A stretch of DNA of 64,000 nucleotides from Nymphaea colorata (GCF_008831285.2 NC_045148.1:4650001-4714000); one strand, 5' to 3'; shown: positions 1 to 15,494, numbered from the stretch's first letter. Notes: a model not told the origin generated them from the sequence alone. Translations and numbers: made by a program.

Positions 1-299
1 CATGAATCCACAATCCAAAATATTGCCATCTTTTTTGTTCAAAAAGAAAAACATACAGCATTCCTCGTCTTGCAGAATCTATTACGAGTTTCAGGCATAT
101 GATATAAGTGTAGAATCCTCATCCAATCAGTGTTGAGACAACCCGAGTGCATAATAGCGCAATAAAAACATAAAATAAGACTACATGCTTCACCAATTTT
201 ACAATGTTATTATCTAATTCGTGCCATAAAGAATGTTAAACACAAAACATGGAACCGTGAAAGGATAACAAGCAGCCTGTAATATTATCATAACATTAA

Positions 300-387
300 C
301 TAACACACTTTTCCTGCATAAAAATCAATGCTTCCCACCTGCATCCGAGATGTTACTTTGCTGTCATAAACGGCCAGAAACCTGAAC
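300..387 (-). CDS. PNG1: PNG1 exon 16 (stop codon)
   Basis: 88 nt, reading [20 protein letters not shown] then DFYAGKVC and TAG. The FRFL..D....SRMQ.GSID pattern is the conserved C-terminus. The 3' splice site is CCAG|G. The 3' UTR must lie in 1-299, where the minus strand is AT-rich with no other gene visible. Confidence 0.86.
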
Positions 388-2700
388 CTGGAAATGCATC
401 TCTTGAACATATATCATGGTCAAACAAGGAAACCTAAAGGCAACATATGCTGTTTGAAGTTACCTGAATGCATTTGACTTGCACCTCTTGGATGGTTCAA
501 TCATGAAGGCCTTGCGCATGAATCGTTCTTGGAACATCTGCGAGCTTCTAGTATCCAAAATGAACCAGCTCGAGCCCATATTATTGCTTCCTTCCAAAAC
601 CCTAGCAACAAAAAGGATGTCAATGATGAGTCGGTTGATATACATACTTCTAGCACAAACCATGTCCATTGAAATGTCATATATTCATAATATAGAATAT
701 GACATCCAGAAAATTTTATTATTCTAGAATAAGAAGTAGCCCAAACTGAAAGTATGGGACATAGTTTTTGTGATTGACACTTGTCCGCTGTAATTTTCGC
801 AGATAACTGTTATTTTCAAAAGAAATTCCACATTTGTTATCTTAAATGTATCCTGAGCAGGTCAAATTTACTTCGTGATTTCAACTTTGAACCCTAAAGC
901 TTCATTTATTTTACATTTTTCTATAGCAAATAAACAACAATCATGTTACTTTTTGGCTCATTCAAGAATCACCCACAAAGAAGAGATGGTGATAAGAGAC
1001 TGCAACAATAAACAAGAACCCCAACAGTAATCGGACAGCAGTTCTATTTCATGCTTTTATATGAATATTCAATAATTAGGGTAGAACATACTCTTGTCTA
1101 ACATAAAAAATTACAATGGTACGATTGATGAGAGACTAACTAATATAAATGTACTTGTGGTATGCTTGGACATCTTAAGGACAGGTGCTCAAATAAAATT
1201 GTGCAACCGCTATTCTCATCCTTTGGGCGAACTGCTCCGAAGACCCAGGTTCCTGGGGTCTTTGTGTCTCTATTAGTGATACAATAACTCAGCCATGTAA
1301 AGTATGATGAATTACTGTTCCACCGATCTTCAGGAAGCAGTGCTTCTGCTGTAGCTAATGTTGCATCTGCAAGTGGTATCATAACTCATAAAAGTAACAG
1401 GTAGATTATAAATTCTCGTAACTCTTAGACATCTTTGTGGAAATCCACGTAACTTTTCTATAATAGATTCTTCTAATGAACACTATATGTTGTGTTAGAT
1501 GATGGGAGTCTGCCTCCAATTGCGAGTCAAGGAAATGTTTCCATATCACCATCTCTATGGTTGGCTAATATCTTACATGCTCCATTTCATCAGAGTTGAT
1601 TGTTCATTAGTCATATTACCGAGGCTAAATTGTCGAGTGATCATTGACTCTATTAAGTGTATTTTTCTGGATTTACTGATGAGAAAGAAGGTTGGTGGAA
1701 GGCTATGAAGCTAGTATCCATCTTCTCAAGCAACTAGAGGGAGTGATATTTGACTACTAAGCCATCTTCTAGTCCCTTTCAGTGGCATCTTCATCTTGGC
1801 ACATCTCTCATTGTCCAAATTTCTTATGTTCATCCCCTCAGATTCCTCAGCAACATCTTTTTGATGTGAAGCAAGTCAATTGAGCAAACATCATAGGAGT
1901 TCCATTCTTCCAATAAGAGTCCAACCAGTCATCGAATGTTTGACCTTCTTCATATCAATGTATGGGGAACTTTCTGAGGTTGCAGTGCCATTATTACCTG
2001 GTGATTGTTGATTATTTCTCAAGAATGTCCTAAGTGATGTATGGGGTTTCTGAGGTCTCAGTGTATGTGTTTGTACTTACGTATATTCTGACATCTACAA
2101 GTAAACTTACAAAATTTGCTGATGATGATCAACAGATCAAGCTGTCAACTATATTGCTAATAATCAATGTTTCATGAGAAGATGAAATGTATTGAGGTAG
2201 ATTGCCAATACATTTGTGATTTGGTGCAGTTAGGACATTTTTACGTGTCATGTAGCTTGTAAAGAACAAGGCAGATGGTTTAACCAAACCATTCTGAGTT
2301 TTGGTTTCTCCAGGTATCGTAATAAGCTGAGTATGGTAGACATCTATGTTCCAGCTTGGATGGAGTTTCAAAAGAAATATTCATATATTTGAGTTCTAGT
2401 TCCAGATTGAGAAGCAAAGTCCATAGTTAGACAGAAAGTAAACAGAAAAATAATATATGAAGACACATCCATTTAAGTGTTCAATTCAATGGTGAAAACT
2501 GACCAACAGGAACACAGATTCTAAGAAAACAACGATTCTGCCGGCTTTTCTTTTCTTTTTCTTATTTTGGTTTCTTTTTCTTCTTTTGGTAGATTCACAC
2601 TTCAACTGAATCTCAACTTCAATTTCATTGATTTGCAAATCACCTATATTGGACTGTATGGAACAATTTCCATATACATATACATTATATATATATACAT

Positions 2701-2737
<37 letters not shown>

Positions 2738-5700
2738 TTATTCATTTATACACACAGATATTTAAATAGATTCGTACCATACTACTGATTGGTACATACA
2801 GGTTTGTGGGGCCTAGCCTGTTGAAGTTCAGATAAACATTTTCTGGTTCTACTCCTGCAACTGAGTGCTTCAACTCCAACAGATGAAGAACTCTTTGAAG
2901 GAATTTCAGTCATATTTGTGGTTGGAACAATATGCTAGAATTTATGTACAAGAATAAAGGTCAACATTTCTTTTTATGTTTACATGAAAGAAATAACTTT
3001 TTCCCATGTCAAAGAGATTGATATAACAGTTTAATCTCAAATTTGTCTGCAAAGCCGAAAATTCTGCACAAATACACATCAACACTGAAACAAATTTCGT
3101 TTGCAAAACATATTTATGACAATACTTCTATTTGAAGACATTATTTATATGTTAGTTCCAACGCATTTGTGTTATGATGTAAGAATGCCAATTCTTTCTT
3201 ACCAGTCCATTGGATCTCTCTCGGGGGCATCATTAGCTGACATCAACTCATATGCTTGAAGTTCATGCATCTCACCATTCAGTGTTCTATATTCTATCCA
3301 ACAACCTTCAGTAAAGAAAATGCAGTAATTAATAAGAAAACAAAAAAAAAAAAAAAAAGAAATAAAACATAGTCGATTATAAAATTAATCATGAAATTGC
3401 AACAGAAAAAATGGTTGAACTCGATATTCTTAAGATGTAAACAAATGATCCTTATAAATTGCCTACATTATACAACTTCTCCAATCTACAATTTTCAGCT
3501 GGTCAAGCTCAACCCTGCCCAGAGTGAGCTCATTTCTCGATGGACAAAGTTGGCCATGCTTGGACCCAATCATGAATTGATGATGATCATTCATAGAGTC
3601 TAGACTTGTATATCGCTTTTTCAGCAGAGAAAGTTACAAATGGAAAGTGTACCATAGTTAGAAACTGGACTCAAGAAGACTAAATTTTCGGAGCATGATT
3701 CTTAAATTATGGGAAATAAAGGAAACACATTGCCTACATATGGGAATTGTGTCTTGATAATATAACAACACACTTATATCACATGAAAAACTGGCTTCCT
3801 AAAAGGGAGACACCTGCCTCCCACATCAAGTGTTTTCCCTGGCATCCTATGTTATCATGCATTCTCAGCCAAAAGCTGAACTAGTGCCAGAAACCACTTG
3901 CATTTGGCCAGCGCAAGAGCCCTAACAACTCAATAGATAGTGTCCTTCATGATAAAACTCGTGCTTTACAGTATGTAATAACAAAAGATGTCATTTTAAG
4001 TGTTGAGAAAGCTGGAGAAAGAGAGGGAACCAAAGAGCACGAGAAAAGAGAGAGAGAGAATAAACTTTCTTATTCATTGCTAACCCTAATCTCTTATTTA
4101 AAGAGAGAATAAGGGTCGGCTAGAGTCTTTACACAAGAGAGACAAATAAAGATATAAATGACTGAAGAAGACTCTAACTTTTAAATAATCAGAAAACTGC
4201 CACACTTAAGTATAAACTTTCTAATTTCAACACTCCCCCTCAAGCTGGAGCATAGATATCAATCATGCTCAGCTTGTTACAACATCTAGAGAAATCACTA
4301 ATAGAAAGAGCCTTAGTAAACATATCTGCCGCCTGATCTTCAGAAGCTATATGAACTGTAGACACAACACCTCCTTGTATAAGATCCCGAACATAATGAC
4401 AATCGACTTCTATGTGCTTGTTCTCTAATGAAATACTGGATTATTTGCAATGTAAGTGGCAGCCTTGTTATCACAGTACATTTTCATAGAAAGAGGAACC
4501 TGAATACTCATATTTGTCAGCATAGACTTAACCCAAGTCATCTCAGTAGCCGTTTGAGCCATTGCTCTATATTCAGATTCTGCACTTGATCTCAACACTA
4601 CACTTTGTTTCTTGCTTCTCCATGATATGAGGTTCCCTCCAACAAAGATACAGAAGCCTGTGGTGGATTTTCTGTTATCAACAGACCCTGCATAGTCAAC
4701 ATCACTGTAAGCAACAATTTCTAGAGATTCACCTTTCTTGAAAAAGAGGCCCCTGCCCGGGGATGACTTTAGATATTTCAAAACCATCAATGCAGCATCC
4801 CAATGGACTTTTTTAGGTTTTTTCATAAACGGACTTAATTTTCCAACAACAAAGCTAATGTCTGGTCCAGTCACAGTGACATATAGAAGCTTGCCAATAA
4901 GAAACCTGTAAGATCGTGAATCCACTAGTTCTGATTGATCATCATGAAGATGAAGACGTGGATTCATCGGAAGATTAGCCGGCTTGGCTCCTAACATCCC
5001 TGTATCCTGCATTAGGTCAAGTACATATTTCCTCTGAGACAACACTACACCTTCTTTGTTATGAGAAACCTCAATCCCAAGAAAATATTGCAAGTGACCA
5101 AGATCTTTCGTGCCAAAGTGCTTCTGAAGGAAAGTCTTTGTGACCAAAATTTCTTGATCACAATCACCTGTCAGGATAATGTCATCAACATAAACTACCA
5201 TAACAACTATACCTTTGGAGGTCTTCTTGATGAATAGAGAATGGTGCAAAGGAGATCTTTCAAATCCACACTGTGAAACGACCTCAGATAATTTGTGAAA
5301 CCATGCCCTAGGACTTTGTTTAAGTCCATAAATTGCCTTCTTCAGACGACACACTTTTCTACACTCCCCCTGTTGCTCGAACCCGGGGGCTGCTGCATAT
5401 ATATAGTCTCTTCAAGATCACCATAGAGAAGGGCATTCTTTACATCCAGCTGATACATAGGCCAATCAGACTGTACCGCAACAGAGATAATGAGCTGAAT
5501 AGTACCCAACCTGGCCACAGGAGAGAAAGTCTCAAAGAAGTCAACTCCATATGTTTGGGTATAACCTTTAGTCACCAATCGAGCCTTATATCTCTCTACA
5601 GTCCCATCTGAATGGTACTTGACTGTAAAGACCCATTTAGAGCCAACAATATCACAATTTGAAGGAGGATCAACCAATTCCCAGGTACCACGCTGTAAGA

Positions 5701-8700
5701 GAGCATCCATCTCATCTTGCATGGCTTTTCGCCATTTACAGTCTAGTAATGTCTGTTGATGACTAGCTGGTACAGCTGTAAGTTGTCATCAAGGTGGTGA
5801 GTGGAAACAAATTGTGAGATACAATGCATAGTACACTGTCTCTTGCCTTTACGCAAGGCTATAGGCAAGTCCTGAGAAGGAACAATGTCAGGTATACTTA
5901 CTTCAATGGAGCTCACGTCCTGAGAGGATTCTGATGGTCGACCATGAGAGGGATCCTACCGATGAGTATATACTAATGGAGGGTCTTGGAACCTATTCAT
6001 AGTCGGAGTAGGAGAGGGAAAAGACTGCAACGGGACTAGAGGGATAGGTAGAGGAATAGGGCATGGCATCTCAAATGACACAGAAGTAGGATTAAAGTAG
6101 GATTGAGACTCGAAGAAAGTGACATCCGCACTGATATACTCTTTGTGAGTTACTAGATCAAAGCACTTGTACCCTTTTTGGTTTGGAGGATAGCCAATGA
6201 ATACACACTTAATGGCTTGAGCAGCAAGTTTATCACGTTTAGGCCCAAGGATGTGAACAACAGGTACAACCAAATACTTTTGGTGCAACGGGAAATAAGC
6301 TTTGATTGGGATAAACAAGTTTAATCGGTACTTTGTTGTCAATGGAGGATGACGGCAAACGGTTTGTCAGGTAACAAGCCATGAGTATGGCATCACCCCA
6401 TAAGTATGCAGGTACATGATTATGAAGCATTAGGGTACGAGCAACAGTTAAAAGTTGCCTATGTTTTCGTTCGGCAACTCCATTCTGTTGTGAGGTATGA
6501 GGACAAGTAAATTGGGGAGAGATACAATTTCATAAAAGGTCATTAAGATAGATGATTTGAACTCAAGAGCATTATCAGTGCGAATACACTTGACAAGAGA
6601 ACCAAACTAAGTTTTTATTTCAATAATCAAGTTTTTGAGAATAGGGATTACTTCAGACCTTTCTTTCAAAAGAAATACCCAACTAACTCGAGAGTAATCA
6701 TCAACAACAACCAGAAAATACCTAAACTTAGATCGGCTAGCGACCCTGCTAGGACCCCACACATCAACATGAAGATCAAACAACCCTTGACTTGATGGAC
6801 TAAGACTCGAAGGAAAACTACTACGTGTATGTTTGCCAAGTTGACAGGCCTCACACTGAAATGACTCTAGGACTGAAAGGTGAGGTAGAATGGAACGGAG
6901 TTTGGACCCTAAAAGATGACCAAGCCTGAGATGCCACTGAAAGGGTGTAGAATATGATGTAGAAGAGGTAGCAGCAAGACCCATAGGGGTCGACAGGATG
7001 TAGACACCCCCTTTTTCATAGCCACCACCAATAGTCTTCCCAGTTTGTAAGTCCTGAAATGAGCATGCACCAGGGTCAAAAATAATGCGACAGTGTAAAT
7101 CAATAGTCAACTGTTTAACAGAGAGCAAATGGGATGGAAATTCAGGAGCGTATAAGACATGTGGAATGGTCATAGACTGAGAAAGCTTCACATCTCCATA
7201 ACCCAATATAGATGACATTCTACCATCTGCAATTTTGACATGACGTGGTTGAGAGAATCTACGCAACGTAGTGAACAAACCAGGTCTACTGCAAAAAAGT
7301 CTCGATGCTCCTGAGTCAATAATCCAAGAGATACCTGAATCAAGCATGGATGTACCCGTAGAGAGAGCTCGATCAATCAAAGCAGTGGAAGCTGAAGCCT
7401 GTGAGGCTTTGTGTGTCAAAAACTGTTCATACTTAGATCTGTCAATGTTAACTATGACTGTAGATCCAACGGAGGAGGGATTTCCAATTCCTTTATAATC
7501 ATTGTCATCATATGGTTTGCTAATCTCAGCCATAATGAACACAGAAGGGGCACCAAAACAATGTTGCAGCAGTTTAAAAACACAAAAGGACGTCCAACTT
7601 ATAATTAATCAGTCAGGCAAGGGGCTGATCAACAACACAAAACTCAACAATATCACTTGCAGTCGCAGCACCACTGTTACACGTCAAGGGGCTGATCAGC
7701 AAAGTGGAAATCAACAATATATCACACGCAGCACCACTGCCACATGCCACTAATGTCACAGCGATGATTTGAACACAAAACTCAACAATATCACTCGCAG
7801 TCGCAGCACCACTGTCACAGGTCAAGGGGCTGATCAGCAAAGTGGAAATCAACAATAATCACACGCAGCACCACTGCCACATGCCACTAATGTCACAGCG
7901 ATGATTATGCCAACATCTTCGAACTAAGTATATGCATATTTTTCCAAGGGCAGACTTGAGCAATAATATCATAAGTTGTGCACAGACTTAACGGCAGCCA
8001 ACGAAAACTTATTTTCAGACAACTTTAAGAACTTTCAACATGACCTGATACTTCAGCGATACAAGAAAACAGTGTTGTGCGTCATTCCACGACTAGATTG
8101 TATCAAAAATTTAAGCCAGAAAACAGTTTCTAGCTTCCAGACATTGTTAACTTGCAGTCATATCAGACAACAGCCACACCCTCTTCATGACTCTGAACAA
8201 AAAGACTTACAGACGAAACGACGAAGACTGTCGCTGCTTTTGCTGATCCCAACCTCAACTTCTCAAACAGCAAGTCCACATCTTGCTGTTCCACAGTCAG
8301 CAGCATCAACAGGCTATCTCCACAATCAGCAGCAGCAACCAGCCATCTCTAATAAAAAAAAAAACTACAGGCTTTCTCCACGATCACAGCAGCAACAGGC
8401 CATCTCTAATCAGAAACAGCAACAGGCTATACACGTTCCACTAGTGGATCTGATCACACGTTCTACATAGGCGTGCTCAGATTCCACCAACCAGCGAGCG
8501 GTAGAGGAGAGGAAGAAGATGAGAAAAGAGAGGAAGAAGAAGAAGAAGAGAAAGGAGAGAAAGAAGTCTGACAGTCACCAAAGAGGATGTCGCCGGAAGT
8601 CTACCAGTCGCCGGCAGCCTAAAGGGATCACGCCACTGGCTCTGATACCATGTTGAGAAAGCTGGAGAAAGAGAGGGAACCAAAGAGAATGAGAAAAGAG

Positions 8701-10166
8701 AGAGAGAATAAACTTTCTTATTCATTGCTAACCCTAATCTCTTATTTAAAGAGAGAATAAGGGTCGGCTAGAGTCTTTACAAATAAAGATATAAATGACT
8801 GAAGAAGACTCTAACTTTTAAATAATCAGAAAACTACCACACTTAAGTATAAACTTTCTAATTTCAACATTAAGAAACATTTCTCTCATTCAGCATTATC
8901 AGTTCTCATGTTTCTGTTTTCTGCCTCTTTTTCTTCGCATTTATTGTCATTGTAAATTTGTCTCCTCTATTTCCAACAACATTTCTATCAACTTCAAGTT
9001 TAACCCATCATAACATATCCTGGATGTTTAAAAAAAAAAAATAGGTGCTTTATTTTTTTGGGACCAGCATTTACGCTTAAGGTCAGTCATGGGCCTGCAC
9101 AATGAATTGAGTAACCCGAGCTTGACTTGTATAAGCTCCGCTCAAGCTCGACAGATATCTCAAAAAAGTTGAGGTCAAGCCAATAATTTGACTTTAAGCA
9201 TCTAGCAAACCAAGTTTCAACTTGCACGGACTTACATACCCTGGTATTATATTTGAACAATCAAGATCAATTTAGAAATCAGTAAGTCATTCTCTTCTAC
9301 TCCATGCAACAACCTGTCCCACTCCCACATGAACACTTCCTAGCATCATTAGTGTTGTGCCCAGAGCTTTGGAGAGAGAGAAGTTCACTTTCTATTAACC
9401 CTATTCTCATATTAGAAGAGATTAGGGCAGCAGCACAAAAATTACAAAACTAGTCCAGGTCTAAACAAAAATTATTAAGAGAGGCCTGAACTTAAAGATA
9501 GCGAAAATGTCTAAGAACATCATTAAATTTTAGAAAAAGCTAATAACCACCTAGCCAAATAGATTTTCTTTCCAACACTTAGCATGCCATCTTCTAAATC
9601 ATGCTCTATCTGAATCACAAATCCAAGCCATTTCTTTACCTACCTTTACTCTTCAATCTGTATGCCCTTCTCCTCTTCCCTCCCAACTCTGGGCAGCTTA
9701 CCCCTTAAATAGGAAATTACAACTCATCATTTCCATTTGCCCTGAGCTGCCACATTAAGCCCCTCCCACTTCAATGAACAAACCAGAGGTTTTTTGTCTT
9801 TTTGATCTTCCTATGAAAATTGAATAGCACTCTGACCAGTTAACTTCATTTATAGTTGGTTCTCAATCAGACCCTCTAAATTGTTCACTAGATGGGACCA
9901 GTCCTGTTCCTTTAAAGGAACGAGATGCTGCTTTTGAGGTTCACCATTTCCACCGGTCCCAAAGAAACGAGTTCTCACTTCCCATTTCCTTCTCATTATA
10001 CTGCCCCTTCCTGTGTTTGGGACCCTTCTTTGGAGACAAGGGGTCATGAAGTATGTATTCTCCATTGTGCAAATGGCTTTTCTAGGATATGGCAAGAATA
10101 GCACCCCGGAATGCAAAACCATGTTAGAGCAGTAGTCTGAGACTTAGCACTGCATCCAGCCATTTC

Positions 10167-10205
<39 letters not shown>

Positions 10206-13200
10206 GCACATTCAACAGTCTCACTAGCTCTTTTATGAAGCTGAAACCAATCGAAGGAGTGCACCTCAAAACCACTCAATAAGAACTCATGAAAGACCCC
10301 AGAACCATCTTAACAATAAGCACAGGCTTGAACTCAGCTCTTTTTAGCTTATGAGCCTAATCCAGTCAAAGTTGAACATTGATGTAATATACCAAGTCAA
10401 GCTCAAGCTTGGCTAGTACAGTTCAACTCAAACTTTGTTCAAGTTATGGTGTATATGAGTTGAGACAAGTTCTAGCTGGCTGAGCTCGAGGTTGCCTTAG
10501 TCCATTTGCAGCCTTTGTCAATTGGCTTGTGTTTGACACTATTGAAGTATTTATTGACGGGTCTCGGAACCGGGTCTGGACCTGGACCCGGTCCAGGTTG
10601 TAGCCCTAATTCGGCTTTACTTAAGTCTTTGTAACCCTCATTTTTGGGCGTGTGAATAAAATTAAAGAGAGAGAAAGAAACGAGCTGCTAGTGAGCGCTG
10701 GATCCTCCTCTAATCGTGGTTTTTCCCTCGGTTGAGGTTTTCCACGTTACGACCTGGGAGTTCATTAATCAACACTCAACAGACTATGAAACTAATAAAG
10801 ATATTCCCTTGTACAAAAACACTGCCAGTTGGAATCTTGTAGAAACACCAAAACTAGTGGAAAGGCAGTCAGATAAAACATAGAAATGAATCAAGATAGT
10901 TGATCAAGACATTGTCATTTTAGTGCTGGTCACATGCTTGCTCTGTACATACCTTTTGCACCATTTGGTTCTTCCCATTTGGACAAACGAAGACCATCAA
11001 ATGCAGAGGTAGCCTGAAATTTAAACATGCTAAATCTAAGGTGCAATCACAAATTATAGGGAAAAAAAAGTTGCATTCATGAAAATTGTGAACTCGCTTA
11101 CAATCCCAGAAGGGAGTTCTTCACCACTTGCAATGACTGAACCTGATGATATCCTGCTGTGTTTTGCAAGAGGCAGGTGGAGAAATCCTTTGGAGAATAC
11201 AACAACACCATGAAGGTTTTGAATCATTTCATCAAGAGCATCTAATATAACAGGTAAAGTAAGGGCTGTTCTAACAGGATCATCATTCAGAGAAATGTGA
11301 AGCTTGTTATCCAGCTCTAGCCCTGTCTTGAGAGAAAGAGAAGAAAACAGATCTTTTATAGATGCCATTGCCCAGAGCTGATTTTCTGAACCATTAGAGC
11401 TTGACTTTAGCATCGCACTCCTTGATCTGAAGGACATACTTTTCAAATTTAGCATCAAATCCTTCAATGTGTACAGATAGTCCACAGTTTCTGCTTTTGA
11501 GATCCCAGCATCAATCCACTCAGTCAAGAGACTGCAAAGTATATTATAAATGCGGCTGACATGGTCATCGACACAGTTACGGATCGGACATGAAGTACAG
11601 CCCAAGGAAGTATCATAATTCAGTTCCACCTCAGACCTTGCTAAGCGCCACTCCTTGGCCCCACTTCGCCTTTGAGGCAACGATACAGATTCATCTTGAA
11701 GATGAATTTCCCTAGAAAGTTCTTTGGCTTCTTTTCGGTCTCTCTCCTCAAGCGCAGCAAGTGCAATAGGGTTAAGACCCCTACGGCATTCTTTAGTTAA
11801 CCTGGAGAGAACTATGGTAGCATTTGCTTCAGAAGTTATGTGCCGTCTAGATAGAACCTGTGGTAAATGTAGTATCAAAATGATGTCACATGCTAAATGC
11901 ACTGGAAATAGAAAAATCTAACAAATAACATTCCAAATACCTCATGCCATTTTCTTGTGTAACGTTTTGTGACATCAAAGACTCCATCTTTTGAAAGAGC
12001 AATTACATAATCCAATTGTTTTCCCCATCTTAAAAAGAAAGGTCATTATGAAACATAAGATCTCAACACTGAATGATCAGAAAACAAGAGAACTGAACAA
12101 TTCTAGAATGTGACAGGCAAATTTGACAAAATATCTCTGATTTAGTACGACAGCCTTTGCTGAAGTCCAAAAGGCATCTTTGGTGAAACTTACCCTTTTT
12201 CATACAGCAAAGGGTTGTCATATACTCCTTCACAGGGATCAAGATGCATCCACCTACAAAATATCTAGCTGGAATACTTAAATCATCAAAAGTAGAGGCT
12301 CAATGATTGCAGATAAATGTGGCCAGGTACAGATCCCAAAAAAGGCAGTATTATAGTAACATGACTGTCAATAAACACAATGAATACCTTCCAAGAGAAT
12401 TAGAAAAGCACTCTGTCCACACATGATCAGTGAAACTCAAAATCTGGAAGTCAGTGATATATGACTGTGAGCATTACACATACTTGACATAAAATAAGAA
12501 AAGCTTGCATGAACTTTCATGTAAAAAGCTAAAAACTGACATCCATGGCCCAGTAGCAATAGCCTAAAAGGAAGTTATTGTCTAATTGATAGAGCAACTT
12601 CATGCATTTTTCTATAATACTATGAGGACAACATTTCTTGGATCGCATTATATTAATTTCAGTAATGATGGTATTCTTGGAAAGTGAAAACATTATCTTT
12701 TGGGGTCCTGCACCAGCTATGTCAAAAAAAGGGCTTCACTTATTATGTTATATTTGTCAATGATTTTTCTCAATATTGTTGGATTTACTTTTTTAGGCAT
12801 AAACCTGAAGTATTTGAATGCTTTAAAATTTTCCACAACTCAATCAAGAATCGATCTGAATCTAACATCAAGATATTAAGAACTGATTCTGGAGGGAAAT
12901 ACTTGTTCAACAACTTTAAAAGGAACTTAGAAGCAAATGGAATTACTCAACAAAGATTTTGTCTTATAGCACCTCAAAAAATGGTCTAGCTAAGAGAAAA
13001 CATAGACACATTATTCAAAAAACTTCATTAATTTCAAGAAAATGTCCTAACTGAAGTTTACTTTGGTTTATCTCATAAACAGAATGCCATCCAAATCTTT
13101 ATCAAACAAAACTCCCTTTGAAAAACTATCAAATATAAACCAGATTATCAAAGACTAAAAATTTTTGAAGGTAAAGTTTTGTCCTAAATGACAAAGGTGA

Positions 13201-15450
13201 TAAATTATGTTCCAAAAGCAATACCTTGTGTTTTCTTTTCTTGGTTGGTTAGAAAGTCAGAAAGGCTATAAATGCTATGATGTTAAAAATGATAAGACGT
13301 ATTGTGCTTAAGAAATGTTTAGTGAAAATGAAAATGGGTTTGAGAATACAGTCAATTTATTAATTGTTTATTTTTATTTAAATTGTTATTGGAAGATGAA
13401 AATTATGAGGACTTTAACCTGGATTTGGGAGAACCTAGAAATAGTTGAACAACGAACTCAAGATGAAAAATCTCATAATTCTACTTAAAAATACCTCTCT
13501 ACAAAGATATATATACTATGGCGACCTATTCTAAAAGAAGTTCAAATAACAAACGGAAGCAAAATAAATGAAAATGTTATTCCCAATATTAGAAGATCAG
13601 AAAGAATAACAAAACCTCCCAATAAATTTCTTTCATATGATTTATTCACACATAAACACAAAAACTGTCTTGCAGCTATATATTCTTATCCTAAACCATC
13701 TAGTTATAATGAAGCCCAAAGGCACGGAAAGTGGGAAGAAGCTGATGAAAAAACAAAAATAGATGCTCTAGAAAAGGTCAAGACCTGGGAAACCTGAAAT
13801 TTACATCCTAAAAGAGAACTACTGGCTGTAGCAAGTGCCAGAATGACAATTCTGAGGAGCTTAATGCTATTGTTTCAATTTAAAAATGGGATATTTACCA
13901 AATGGCTGTCAAATTATGTCTTTAGAAGGTAATTTAAATGAATAAGTAAATCCAGAAATCCTTCCAAGTATATAATTAATCCTAAAACATCCTTAAATTT
14001 AAGAAAGAGTTGTATGGATTAAAGAAATCTCCCAAAGCTTGGTTTGATAGATTCAGCAATATAGTCATAGATTTTGATTTCAAATATTGCTTTCTTGATG
14101 CTGCACTTTTTGTGAAGAAAAAGAATGCAAGTATTGTACTATGCTTATTGCATTGCAACTATAGTTGATAATAGGAAATGATGATGAAGGGATTAAAGAA
14201 ATCAAAAATCTTCTGAGAGTTTGAGATGATTTATCTTGGACATGACTAAAGGCTGTAATTTTACTACATATATTTTCAAATATGATAACTTTGGACATGA
14301 ATAAAATCATGATTCAAAAATTCTATTTAAATACTGTAGGTGATTTAGATGGTAGTATATGCATTATGGGAAAAAGGGACTAACCAAACGAGATTCATAA
14401 CCAAGACTCCTACAATAAAGAGTAAAGCAGTTTGCCCACTCTCCACATCTCCCTCTCCGTGTCTCTAGAAGCTGCAAAAACAAAATAGTACCTTAGCAAA
14501 TTAAGTACATGGAAATTAATACGGAATACAGAAAAAATGCAAATACAGCAGCTACCTTTAGTGGATCATTGTAACGAGGGAAACGTGTAACTTTTGAACA
14601 GATTTTACACCTGTAAATCAAGCAATATTTCACCACACGCAGTAACAGTATACTTTTCTGGATGAGTATTTACCAGTTATAAAGCCAGGGAAAAAACAGA
14701 GGAACTAAAGACAGACATAACCGCAAGGAAAAAAGAAATAAATAAATAAAAACAATGGGTTGCTGTTTCAAAAAATCCGAATTTTCAAGATACAATTTCT
14801 AACACTTATGGAGCACGTTACTAAAACTTCAATTTTATTCATTGTTATTCAAAAGAACTCTAGAAACTAACAACAAAGTTGTGGAGTGCATGTGAATCAA
14901 TGAATTTTCATAACCGTACATACACATAACAAATACCCTTTAATGCCAGAATCAATTTAACAGCCAAATATACACAAAAGAAAAAGTTATTTAAGAGAGG
15001 AATACAACTTAGTGTTCAACAATTATTGTCCTTTTAATCTGAAAATGGTCAAACATTGGATGTAGCGTCCTGGCCTAAAATTAGCTTGGACACCTCTGCA
15101 ACACGGTACTCCTCCTTTGGAGGAGTACCCGTCCGGTACCGGTACGACACCGGTACGGGTACGGGTACGGTATCCGGTATGCCAATTTGAGGCGTTGACC
15201 GGGTATTGTTAGGCATCAATGTTGTGGTTTTGAGGCATTTTTGTCATATGTATTATTGAGAAATACAATGTGATTTTGTATGAACTGAATTTATCATATA
15301 ATGGAAAGTTGTTCCACTGCCATTGATTTGCATAGCTCATTTCCTTTTGAATCGTTCTGTCTCACACCTCAACATTTTATATTTTAACAAAAAAAAAAGT
15401 TATTTGAGGGTCAAAGGGTTGGGGTGTGACAGCCAAGGGCTGGCCAATAA

Positions 15451-15494
<44 letters not shown>

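Larger units (their letters stand above)
4001..8869 (-). mobile_element. Young Ty1/copia LTR retrotransposon lacking gag, in PNG1 intron 13
   Basis: The element is 4869 bp on the minus strand, the same strand as PNG1. Both LTRs start TGTTG and end CAACA. Exact 5-bp target duplications ttaag flank it (3996-4000 and 8870-8874). A primer-binding site touches the 5' LTR and a polypurine tract touches the 3' LTR. Internal order is protease, integrase, reverse transcriptase, RNase H, as in copia. The pol frames are broken several times, and no gag/zinc-knuckle coding is visible between 7543 and 8634; that space holds a 138-bp tandem repeat and non-coding sequence. By eye the LTRs differ by three substitutions plus 2-bp and 11-bp indels, so insertion is recent. 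Such an element could move only with proteins supplied by another copy. Confidence 0.93.
9085..10525. repeat. Possible decayed TIR element, GAGCTTGA-rich ends
   Basis: The left end (ggcctgcacaatgaattgag, near 9090) and the inverted right end (near 10470-10515) share a loose GGCTGCA-AT-GAxT pattern followed by AGCTTGA/AGCTCGA motifs. No target duplication was found. It may be a chance likeness. Confidence 0.25.

Noticed and set aside
7976-8470. 164-codon Gln/Ser-rich plus-strand frame
   Set aside because: Lies on the opposite strand inside the copia element; its Gln runs come from a CAG-rich non-coding spacer. Not a gene.
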